64,000 nucleotides of DNA from the NCBI RefSeq assembly GCF_000003605.2, contig NW_003112492.1, forward strand, positions 78,378 through 142,377, read 5' to 3'. Each line of letters starts with the position of its first letter. Position 1 is the stretch's first letter. Under the pieces are notes generated by a model, which worked only from the letters and a program-made list of their open reading frames with translations, was not told the origin of the DNA and made no database searches. This stretch comes from Saccoglossus kowalevskii (taxonomy: Eukaryota; Hemichordata; Enteropneusta; Harrimaniidae). Positions 22,301 through 31,515 of the stretch are shown piece after piece. The position numbers and the translations under genes were made by a program.

Positions 22301-24960
22301 TTATTGGTAAATGAAAACTAACTCTAAGACCAGAGAGACACATTTCTATACTGTAAAATACTTTATTTTAGCTGAAATTAATTTTCGCTGAAAAGACTTT
22401 TTGGGCGTTATGTATGAAATTTATTTTCACTGATTTGACAAGTTGAATGTAAAATATAGGAAAAAGGGTATATTCACTGGATTTTATTTTCACTGAATCA
22501 TTCACTGAAAATAGCGAAAAAAAAATTCCAAGCGAAATAAAGTATTTTACAGTATAGAAATGTGTCTCTCTGGTCTTAGAGTTGGTTTTCATTAAAACAG
22601 GAATACAGCAAGGACAAATAACTTTTATTTTGAATGTGGAATAGACATTGACGAGGATGGATAGTGACGGCAGCCATATGGGCACGTAGTATGCAGATTA
22701 CCAATAACAGTTAAATGAATGATTAAAAACAAAGGATTGTGTTGGTTGGGGCGGGGGATGGGTTGGAGTAATTCCAATTCTTGTGCTTTTAAACCTTAAT
22801 GATTTCATAGTAATTATATTTTGTATGAATTTTATATGCTTGTAACAAATTAATAGAATATTTATTAAATAGCATATATTTTTGTTGATGTATCCCATTT
22901 TAATTACCTAATGTGTCACTGTATACAGTTTATCAGATTTAGTTAAAAAAAAATATGGCTGTTCATTATGTTAATTAGTATGCAAATTAGCTGCAGCCAT
23001 AACATTACTTTCTAGGGAAAACACTGCACCTTCACCTGCTGAATTTCTGTGTGTTTTATTAATGTCATTTACTTTTTCAAATTTGTATCTGATACAAAAT
23101 GAAGAATTTAATTCTTTTGCGTAATCACAAATAAACAGATAATCAAATAGGCCATCAATTTTACAACAAGTTTTTCTATTTGTAGTATAGATTACATTTG
23201 TCAGATTGCCGGTTCCCGTACAGTACCCGTGGAGCTTGGTGCACGTTACACAGATGAGAGTTGGTCGCAAAAATTAATGACGATATCAGAATTTATAGAT
23301 CATTACATTGAACGCAAGGTAAGCATAGTCAAAAGCATCTTGAATTAGACACATTTTGAATTTGGTAATTTGTATGGATATTGTCATCGGAACTGCACAT
23401 ACATATTGTTTATGGCCATCACTTTCTGTCGTATAACATCTGAATAAACTGCATAGTGCACACGTATTGTAGGTAAGAACCAATGGGTGACCAGAATAGA
23501 AATATTACAAGTTTAAAGCGGGAGGGTCGTCACCTGCGCACGAGTCCAAGTGATGATAACAACACATGCTTAAAACGCAAAGGCTCATGTGTGGAAGCTT
23601 GTTTGTAAACAATGACAGGCTATGGCCATCTGACGCATCCGCAGGTTACGACTGCCCCGCTTTAACACTGGTCAGCGTGCACACCATTTATTTCGCCACT
23701 GCACAGCGCCCTCAGTTGGTGAATTGTTTAAACCTGCGAAATTTCTGCACCCCTTTTTTAGAAAACAGCAACTTCTTTTTTGACCAGCAACTTTTTTTTT
23801 TATGCAATGTTACAATAGTAGGGTAACCATAGTTTCACTATGTTAATATAGGTGTGTTCTTTCCTCTTAATAGAATTACAATGAGGACACCATAGGCTAT
23901 TTGGCTCAACACCAACTGTTTGATCAGGTCAGTGCTAATGCAAACGTTTTAGTTGCAGAATTGGTTGAATGTGATTAAAACGTACGCAGGCTTATAACTA
24001 TTAGCCTTATCCAATTCAGTACTGGGTACTACAATGTATCTTATATTGCAGTGTTAAAAAGAAAAACAGTTTTTTGTCATTGACATTAGAGGGCACTCTA
24101 CATATATATTCCATTTTCAGATACCCGAATTAAAGAAGGACATTTGTATCCCGGACTACTGCTGCCTTGGTGATGAAGATGAGATTGATATCAATGCATG
24201 GTTTGGACCAATGGGAACCGTATCTCCATTACATCACGATCCAAAGCACAATTGTCTGTGTCAGGTTGTTGGTTGTAAATATATCAGACTTTACTCCAGT
24301 AATGTAAGTGAAGGACTGTATCCTCACGGAGGACGTCTACTGGATAACACAAGCCAGGTGAGTATTAATTGTACCGAAAAGCTGAGGCAGCTGTTGTGTC
24401 TTACCAGTAGATATCAAGAGAATATTAAATATATAAAATATGTTTGAAGTCCTTGGCATGTGAAATTTGTGTAATATAATAATTGTAAGAGTTGTGGTGC
24501 AAGATATATGCAGCAGAATATTATTTCCAAGAACTGAACGCCACTCAGCAGTTCGGTAGATTTGGTTGTGCTTGAGGTTTCACCATCTCAGGGAGTCAGT
24601 CGCATACAGGAAACTATTTGATGACCAATTATGCACTAATAAGTATTTTATGCAAGGCGTTTTACTTCAAGATTAGTCTGAAATGCACACTGGACTGTTG
24701 AGTTGTGTTAGGTATTTGGGACCCTCCAAGTTCTCATGCAGAAATTAAAATAATTTATAGATTTGAAAATTATGTTATCTAATTTTTATTTGTAGGTTGA
24801 TGCCGAAAACCCTGATTTGATTCGATTCCCGTTATTTGCCACAACACCATATATGGATTGCATATTACAGCCCGGCGAAATGTTATACATACCACCAAAA
24901 TATTGGCACTACATACGATCTTTGGATGTCAGTTTCTCTGTCAGTTTCTGGTGGCAATGA
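16312..24960 (+). CDS. KDM8: JmjC oxygenase KDM8/JMJD5 (7 coding exons)
   Basis: Fe(II)/2-oxoglutarate oxygenase. The family is reported to act as an arginyl C-3 hydroxylase, and histone demethylase or protease roles are disputed. Exons: 16312-16677, 17127-17273, 20631-20815, 23186-23318, 23874-23927, 24121-24357 and 24796-24960, giving 428 residues (human 416). The N-terminal helical region includes SWEKLNTG-like [11 protein letters not shown] and [12 protein letters not shown]. The basic, acidic linker has a [11 protein letters not shown] run. The JmjC domain fills the C-terminal half. Expected ligands are all present: His333, Asp335 (SPLHHD) and His412 ([10 protein letters not shown]) for iron; Ser330, Asn339 and Lys348 for 2OG. 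The protein ends SVSFWWQ. The start is the first in-frame ATG of normal context; upstream frame is (TA)n. Introns 2-4 hold transposons. Confidence 0.97.
17548..17704 (+). mobile_element. TTAA-flanked MITE, group 1, copy a (KDM8 intron 2)
   Basis: A 157 bp element flanked on both sides by TTAA, with inverted ends containing TCACCTGCGCA / TGCGCAGGTGACGAC. It matches copies at 23517 and (inverted) 43098. TTAA target sites with AG..CT tips point to Kolobok-like elements, the frog T2 type being TTAAAGG-ended. piggyBac is less likely because its tips are CCC..GGG. Confidence 0.8.
18227..18505. mobile_element. TTAA-flanked MITE, group 3 (KDM8 intron 2)
   Basis: A 279 bp element between TTAA copies at 18223 and 18506. 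The ends are AAGGCGGTAGGCGTCGC and, inverted, AGGGTAGTCGCATCACGC. The interior is unlike groups 1 and 2 but the tips follow the same pattern. Confidence 0.65.
19140..19260 (+). repeat. Possible retroposon 3' tail
   Basis: Ends in TTGTAATAAAGAATTATC followed by TTATC-like repeats, a form typical of LINE or SINE 3' ends. A related stretch occurs inverted at about 45040. The body of the element is not recognised. Confidence 0.35.
19428..20584. mobile_element. 1.16 kb non-autonomous DNA transposon with 7-bp duplication (KDM8 intron 2)
   Basis: Bounded by CACAGTCCCTCT and its complement AGAGGGACTGTG. The same 7 bases ATTTAAG flank both sides (19421-19427 and 20585-20591). The left end has the tip doubled (CAGTCCCTCTACAGTCCCTC). 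The paired CTGGAAACG / CGTTTCCAG lies just inside. No transposase is seen. A 7-8 bp duplication suggests a hAT-like element, but the tip is not the usual CAGNG. It ends 46 bp before KDM8 exon 3. Confidence 0.75.
22313..22590. mobile_element. Palindromic foldback element (KDM8 intron 3)
   Basis: The outer ~57 bp arms (22313-22369 and 22534-22590) are near-perfect inverted copies, including CTCTAAGACCAGAGAGACAC and CTGTAAAATACTTTATTT. The core between them repeats TTTTCACTGA and TTCGCTGA motifs in both orientations. The inner CTGTAAAATAC ends are flanked by TA on both sides, so a TA-targeting element may lie inside, or both arms may have been copied together. Confidence 0.8.
23517..23661 (+). 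mobile_element. TTAA-flanked MITE, group 1, copy b (KDM8 intron 4)
   Basis: A 145 bp copy in the same orientation as 17548-17704, with TTAA at 23513 and 23662. It keeps the core AACGCAAAGGCTCA and the GTTTGTAAACAATGACA segment, and has a short internal loss after the left end. Confidence 0.8.
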
Positions 24961-25336
24961 TGGCATAAAAACTTACCAAGATATTAACACAACATACGAT
25001 CACTGGATGCCAGTTTCTCTGTCAGTTTCTGGTGGCAATGATGGCATAACAATTTATCAAGATATTAACACGACATAGGATCACTGGATGTCAGTTTCTC
25101 TGTCAGCTTCTGGTGGCAACGATGGCATAAAAAGTCACCAAGATATTGACACGACATACGATCACTGGATGTCAGTTTCTCTGTCAGTTTCTGGTGGCAA
25201 TGATGGCATAAAAAGTCACCCAGATATTGACACGACATACGATCACTGGATGTCAGTTTCTCTGTCAGTTTCTGGTGGCAATGATGGCATAAAAAGTCAC
25301 TGAGATATTGACACGACATACGATCACTGGATGTAA
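24911..25336 (+). repeat. 81-bp tandem array seeded from the last KDM8 coding exon
   Basis: Units start at 24911, 24992, 25073, 25154, 25235 and 25316, exactly 81 bp apart. The first five are complete and the sixth stops after about 20 bp. The first unit holds the final KDM8 codons ([16 protein letters not shown]), the TGA stop at 24958 and about 33 bp of 3' UTR. Later units are therefore copies of coding sequence now lying in the 3' UTR. Another frame is open for 71 residues across the units as a by-product. The partial last unit carries GTAAGT at 25333, where the others read GTCAGT. Confidence 0.95.
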
Positions 25337-25462
25337 GTGTGCAAAACATTTATGCGCATGTGATATCAAATTATGGACATGATGTATTATTCAAATTACT
25401 GACATTTTCATAGAATGAAAACTCCGACAATTTTTCAACAACTCACAAGAATTGATTTTTAA

Positions 25463-25468
25463 AATAAA
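25463..25468 (+). terminator. Candidate KDM8 polyadenylation signal
   Basis: AATAAA about 500 bp after the KDM8 stop and 130 bp after the 81-bp array. If used, the array is transcribed in the 3' UTR. Confidence 0.35.
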
Positions 25469-25663
25469 CATTGAACTGTCATTTCAATTTAATGATTGTC
25501 ATGAATTTCAAATAAGAAGCAGCGAATATGCAAATAGTTTATTAGGAGCTGTCCATTGCATATATATTACCGGTATACAAACAATTCTGAATAATTCAGT
25601 AATTTATTTTCACAAAGAGTGGTTTATTTCAAGGACTTTGTAAAATTGCTCAAGTTGTGAGCA

Positions 25664-26031
25664 ATAGGGGATTTTCCGTACAATTGCGAGATCTCGCGAG
25701 ATGTATGAAAAACGCGCGTTGAACGTCTACCGCAAATATCGAACGATTTGATTTTGAACTAGAATTTCTTTATTTCGTAACTCACATCGACCGGCCGATT
25801 TTCGACAGAGGAATATTGCTTCCGAATACCCTTACTTAATCAAAATTGCCTATCATCAAATGTGGACAGCACATTATTAAGCATGGAAATGTCCCCCAAA
25901 ATACTTCGCGTTTGTCGAATCCCACGCGATGTTTGACGCCACTACGACGCTATGACCTTTGTTTGTCCTGTTTTTACGTTCGATTTCACGCATAACGCGT
26001 GATTCTCGCAGTGAACGGAAAATGGTCTATT
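25664..26031. mobile_element. ~370 bp TIR element downstream of KDM8
   Basis: Inverted ends AATAGGGGATTTTCCGTAC... and ...GAACGGAAAATGGTCTATT match over about 28 bp. The interior is richer in CpG than its surroundings (GCGCG, CGCGAGATCTCGCG). There is no coding capacity and no sure target duplication. Confidence 0.6.
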
Positions 26032-26036
26032 AAATA

Positions 26037-26060
26037 AACACCACTTTGTAAAGTGGTGTT
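26037..26060. repeat. 24-bp near-perfect palindrome
   Basis: AACACCACTTTG is followed at once by its complement apart from the two central bases. It lies a few bases beyond the preceding TIR element, so it may belong to it or to an older insertion. Confidence 0.85.
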
Positions 26061-26339
26061 CATTTAATTGCCCACAACTTGAAAACTAGTTTGGGTATAC
26101 ATATCGTTTTTCAGTCATATACTTCCTTTACCACTATCCAATGTTGAGCATGGGATAAACTGAATGCGCTAACCATCTGAGTTTGACCTCAGTTTGGAAA
26201 AGTAGCACCCTCATCTAGCAATAAATTCACCTTAGTGACACATTGCCTCCTAACTCTTTGATGAGCAGGCTGTTCGCTAGAAATTAGAGATGTCTGTTAA
26301 ATAAGCTTGAAAGATTGTTATACTAGTAGTGTTGTAGTC

Positions 26340-29003
26340 TGTGTTATGGTGCTGTATTCAATTTATATGCATATTTTGTTCATACTCAACCAGAAATCTG
26401 TGTATGGGTTGTCCAAATTGGAATCCCCTTCCAGTAGCAGAATTGCCACACATGTCTAATAATCTTTCTAAAAGTACAAATTTTGCATCTCAATCTGGAG
26501 GAAACAGGAGTTCTTGCACTATTGATACTGAGAAAGAGGAGAGAATGCTTAAACTTACACAAGCAGCTCTCAGAAAGTTCAATTTGGACTTGTCACAGTG
26601 ATTGTTAAGTGTTCTATTGAGAGGGCATGTGTGAATGAGACATTAAGAGTTACGAAGGGGGTATCCATAAATCGAGTGTGCCTGTTGGGTTTCAGCCTTG
26701 TGCTAGGGTAATGAGAATTCAGTCCACTTGTGCGTGCTACACCTAGTTTGGCATATCAACATGAGGAAATTACAAATTTATTCGGGAGATGAGAAATATT
26801 AATAAAACGAGAGTACAAGTAGGTGAGATAAACAAGACTTGGACAGACTATTAGTCCCAAGTGGATAATTCATATTCTGGTTATATTCTTTTGGTGACGA
26901 GTAATCTGGTAGCATGCAAATTCTAGATGACTTGAATAACAACTATGGGTTCAGCTATTCTGTCTGCTACATAACAATACAAATGTTGCGTCTTCTAAGA
27001 GCTTTCAGAAGCAGTGACGTTTGTTGCTGGATGCAGCAAGAACGCTAAATATTACCGATAAATATGACCAATCTGAGACCGGTACCAGAAAGAGGCTGCA
27101 TATGAGTTTCAGTGCATCAACTTTATCACTGTTCGATTACGTTCTTCTTTTGAAGTTTTCACGACCTCAAGAGTGTAATTTTTTTGGATTGTTCTAAACT
27201 TTATTCAGTTGACAATAAACGTTGTTTGACGAGTTACATACTAAATATCAGACGTTGCGTTATCCATAAGTCTACAAATTGAATCTGCTCGGCGATGCCT
27301 GATAAAATACAGCCCAGTCGTCAAGCCACAGATTTAAGCGAGTCTAACATTGAAGGAGGTACATGAAGTTTTTGCTACGCCCAGATCAGAGTAAATACCA
27401 ACAGCTAAGGTTTTCATATAGCAGGTTGCGGAGGCAATAAACAGTGTATGAGGACAAGCAAATTGTCATTAACAATCAAGGCCTTTAGGAGTATAAAAAA
27501 AGTTATGAGAGGTGGTCAATGAATTCTACATCCCAGTAACAATCATCTACCCCTACAGGTTCTGACCGAGGCTATATCACTATTATAGTCTGCACATAAG
27601 CAGGACAATACTGCCTAATTACTGGTGACAAACCAGAATATTGTAATCCAGAGCCATGTGACAAGAGGAGACTACCTAGCCACAGGAATTGCATGAGTTG
27701 TTGGATTCCGAAATCAAGAATTGGTTGATAATACTTAAATATGTTTAAGGGCGCTGTCCTATATGTTTGATAAGATTTATGGGCGATTTATTCTACTTTA
27801 AGCCAGGCTGTTGTTATCGACTCAAAAGGCTGTATTCAATAATGCATTAGAAGGAGTTTCCAATCATATAATGCAGAACTTTGTAGGAAGAGAGGACATC
27901 ACAGAACAAAAGCGTGCTAATCTTAGAATTTGTTAATGTTAATTGTTAATATGCCAAAAGCTCTGCGAAGCTTACCCGTGATACTTGTGGCGAAGGGCAC
28001 AGTCACAGTGGTGTCAAACTTTCACCCCTCTCAATACTCGCCTATGCTCCATCTGATTAAACCCACAGATCACTTGAAAATGGTAACTCCAGCCTATGTA
28101 CGTCACAGCTTGATTATCTTGATCTGCAGGATGCATATCTGAATGTGCTGGTTCACCAGATCGATATGGATTTTAATGCTTGTTCAGATGCAGTCAGGGT
28201 GTAGCTGGTTGTTTGAGGGGGGTACTCGCATTAAAGTGCTATATGTATATGTGCCACCAAAAGGGGTCCCAAATTCACCACTTCAGTCTGAAAAGGGGTA
28301 TGTTATTTTACCCTGTCTGTCTGAAAAGGGGTATACTTTTTTCATTATTTCTGTCTGAAAAGAGGGCCATATTTTTCAAAGCCTGTCTCTAGAGCTCGAG
28401 TGATCCAACAATCAGGAGAATAAAGCTGATTTTTTCCTTCTGTAACTTCATTTCAATCATCAAAGTCTATCCCCGGGTGTCAAATTTCCACAGTTTGTCT
28501 GAAAGGGGGTAGGCAATAGAATTTATTTCTGTCTGATAAGGGGTAGGGGTTTCAAACAACCAACTACACACCCCTGTCAGTATTTTTTGCAAGTACCCCC
28601 CACCTCCACCCGGCAGTCAGCCATGTCCCAGTGCTTCAACATCAGAGACCTAGCAGTCTCCATATGCTCCAGATCAACTGTACAGCTCGGAACACTAATG
28701 ACTTTCTTGTGACCAAGCAGTAGGCTCAGGTGTTAGTACTCTAATCCCAGTGGTGCAAGACTCTGTTGAGGATGGACCCTAAAGAGCCCGACCACTCTTA
28801 AGTGGTGGTCAGAATTTACCAATATAATATGGGTAGCTCCTATCGACCCATCGACTCCACTGATCATATACGCCCTGAAAGTAGGATGGGGAGCCCACAT
28901 CATAGGCATAAAAGTCAGGGGAGTGGACCTAGTGGGAAGCGAAGCTCCACATGATGCTACGTGGGTAAGAATACAATTGAACAAGCAGCCTGTCGGCTGA
29001 GAT
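26340..29003 (+). mobile_element. Decayed DIRS-like retroelement (fossil)
   Basis: Protein traces on the + strand run in the order expected of DIRS or Gypsy-type pol. A reverse-transcriptase patch is LDLQDAYLNV (about 28110-28190), and an RNase H-like patch with WW....N..W.AP and GWGAH lies near 28800-28950. The spacing WW...P..P....GWGAH is typical of DIRS elements. The region 26400-26600 is open and may be a gag-like remnant. The copy is clearly broken many times and looks old. Its left edge is uncertain and no terminal repeats were found. A short element (28195-28601) has inserted into it, and the next element begins at 29004. Confidence 0.6.
28195..28601. mobile_element. ~400 bp palindromic element inserted in the DIRS-like fossil
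   Basis: Two inverted pairs mark its ends. CAGGGTGTAGCTGGTTGTTTGA (28195-28216) pairs with 28552-28576, and GGGGGGTACTCGCA (28217-28230) pairs with 28588-28601. The interior repeats GTCTGAAAAGGGGTA four or five times. The element is non-coding. Similar GTCTGAAAAGGGGTAT-rich repeats are, to my recollection, widespread in marine invertebrates. Confidence 0.7.
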
Positions 29004-29733
29004 AGCTCCGCTGTTAGCAATGCACATTTCAATTTCAAGAACAGAAGATAACATTAGAAAATGATCAAAATAATCATTGAAGATTTCACCACGAAATTAA
29101 CAAAACTGAAAGAGGTCCACATGTACCTACATATGTGTAATATCAAAGCAATCAGACTTGAGGTTTTTAACAAGTCGAAAATATTACTTTTTACCAAAAA
29201 TGACAAAAATATTCACCAAAATTAGATAATTAAAGATATCATTACAAAATGAATAAATCTGAGAGAGGTCCACATGTAGTACCTATAAATGTAATATCGA
29301 ATCAATTGGACTTGCGGTTTTTAACAAGAAGTTGAAAATATCACTTTTTACCGAAAATGCCAAAAATATTCATCAAAATTAGAGAATTAAAGATATTACA
29401 AAATGAACAAATCTGAGAAAGGTCCACATGTAGTACCTAAATATGTAATATCAAAGCAATTGGACTTGCGGTTTCCGACAAGAAGTCTAAAATATCACTT
29501 TTTACCAAAAATGACAAAAATATTCACCGAAGTTAGAGAATTGAAGATATCATCACGAAATGAATAAACCTAAGAGAGGTCTACCCAAAGTACATATACA
29601 CCAAGTATCAAAGCATTCAGGCTTGTAGTTTTCAAGAAGAAGTCGAAAAAACAAAACATTGACACGGACGACGGACGACGACGGACAATCACTCATATGA
29701 TAAGCTCCGCTCGACAAAGTCGACAGCGGAGCT
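29004..29733. mobile_element. TIR element with internal ~150 bp minisatellite
   Basis: Ends AGCTCCGCTGT (29004) and ACAGCGGAGCT (29733). Inside are four diverged tandem units, marked by AGGTCCACATGTA-like starts at 29113, 29276, 29420 and 29577 (spacing 163, 144 and 157 bp). A (GACGACG)n patch follows, then a terminal hairpin at 29703-29733 (AGCTCCGCT...AGCGGAGCT). No protein is encoded. A central tandem array plus a 3' terminal hairpin recalls the pearl/CvA-type elements of molluscs and non-autonomous Helentrons. Confidence 0.75.
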
Positions 29734-29735
29734 AA

Positions 29736-31310
29736 ATAAATAAATACCCACCGCCCCTGGTGCCAAGGGGCACCGGCTTTTAGGGTTGAAATTCAAAACA
29801 AACTAGTCTTCAGAAATTATATTTACAGTATTTCAAGAGAAACTGATAGTCAGGGCTTAAAAACAAAAGTTGATAGTAGACATTTCTCAGGCACTTTAAC
29901 AACTACTAGTATATGGAGTATTGCGTGTGCTCAGTCCCACGTCACAAGTATAGCGCCAACATGGAATTAATTCAACAGTGCCTTTGTTTTTATTTGAACT
30001 TCCTGCTACTTTGCCTTTACCTTTATCTTTACAGTTTAAATGGAATATACACAGAAAAATGTCATTTAATCGCTGATTGTAATTAATTACCCATAAAAAT
30101 GATTGTCTTGATTGACTTTTTGGTATGTTTAGTTTGTTTAACTATAAAAAAATGATTATTGAAAAATGTATAAAGCCGGTCATTCATAACCGGCCCACGA
30201 ACCCGTGCGTGATCATGTTAGGATAAGCTGTATTTCACTGCAGTTAAATTGAGTCATTTGATTGTTGAGGCTTCGGCCAAATAAATGGTCCTTGGCTGGC
30301 GAAGATGCCAAAATACAAATATTATTTTCTCAAAAATCGGCCGATGACCTCCTAATCGTTAAGTCAATATCCTTATTGACCGGGAACACAAAATGAACAA
30401 ATAGTGAGTGTTTTCATTTATGAGTACGCATGTACCGTAACGCACCACAGCCGGCATACAACCCGTGTTCGAAACAAACAATTTATAATGCTTGTGCTGT
30501 ACTGTCACATGGGACCCATAACGCGGCACTGACAGTGACTGTACACGGCCACACTGAAACTCTTTCGTAAAAGTTGGAATGAAGTGCGTGTATAGGTCGA
30601 ATAACAGCTGTTAAAATGACTCCAAACTATTTGAAACATTGTCAACATGCCTTCGATATTATAGGGGCTATGTCGATGACATGCAGAAATGTCGGCACCG
30701 TGGGACACTTTTCAGTGATGAGAGATTGAAATCTTGTGAATAGTGGCTGAATTTTATTTCGTATACCTGCCAAGTCATTGTAAAAGTGTTGGCGTCGCCA
30801 GCATTTTATGTCAAAGGACAAAACGTAAAACGTAATAATTTACGGTGTTCAGTGAATTGTGCCACCACCAATAATCAGTTAATGCGAAGCTATTTACAAA
30901 AGTGTACCTGATTGGCTATCCAACCCAATAGTCTGACCAATCAGTGAGTTGGTGACATTTCGACGTATCGAAGTCTGCCTTTTTATACGCACCGACTCAA
31001 TGGATCAATAGGGATCGTCGAAAGGTGCCCAAGAGAGTGACGTTGTGATTGGCCAGGGGACACCCTTGAATTATTTGACCAATGAACATCTATGTATTTT
31101 GTTCTTGGTAGTATTTGAGTTGAGAGAAGCTGCTTGCTTGTTTGCATTTATAGCGCAGCATTTTTTGGTGTTTTCCTAGAAACGAGATATGTGATTTTAT
31201 TTAAATATTCTTCTTGTACATGTAAATACTTTTATGGGCCGATGGTCTTGAATTAGTAAATAAAGATCTAAACTGAACTGTTTTTTGTTGTTTTCAAGAA
31301 TTTAGTTTTA
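29736..31310. other. Non-coding DNA with a cluster of CCAAT boxes
   Basis: No gene recognised. GGTGCC and GGCACC form a small hairpin at about 29760. CCAAT/ATTGG boxes lie at about 30911, 30936, 31047 and 31078, with TTTTATAC at about 30981 between them. The end of the stretch (about 31230-31280, GGGCCGATGGTCTTGAAT then AATAAA) looks like a retroposon 3' end. Confidence 0.4.
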
Positions 31311-31374
31311 AAAGCAAAAAAAAAGGATATTACATTAATGGTAGATAGCTAGTCAAATGTAAAAAAAAAAAAAA

Positions 31375-31500
31375 CCTCTCTGATGCGAAACAAACATCAA
31401 GTACACAACTGGCCGTACCATGCAAATTACATTTCCCATGGCGCACTGGTACAATCCCTGGGACTGCGGAGCCGCGCTTTAGCCACTGTACGCAGGTGAC
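31375..31500 (-). repeat. Possible tRNA-derived SINE fragment
   Basis: On the - strand, TACAGTGGCTAAAGCGC resembles a pol III A box. About 20 bp further on, GGGATTGTACC is a weak B box (consensus GGTTCGANNCC). A run of 14 A lies at the + strand left edge, so the tail is of the wrong sense for a simple SINE. The fold of a working tRNA is not present. Confidence 0.3.
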
Positions 31501-31515
31501 ATCTACTTCTCTCAT

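Noticed and set aside
25088-25303. 71-residue repetitive open frame and a 94-residue one on the other strand
   Set aside because: Both arise from the 81-bp tandem units, out of frame with KDM8.
31448-31492. tRNA gene on the - strand
   Set aside because: Only A-box-like and weak B-box-like stretches. No acceptor stem or cloverleaf can be formed.
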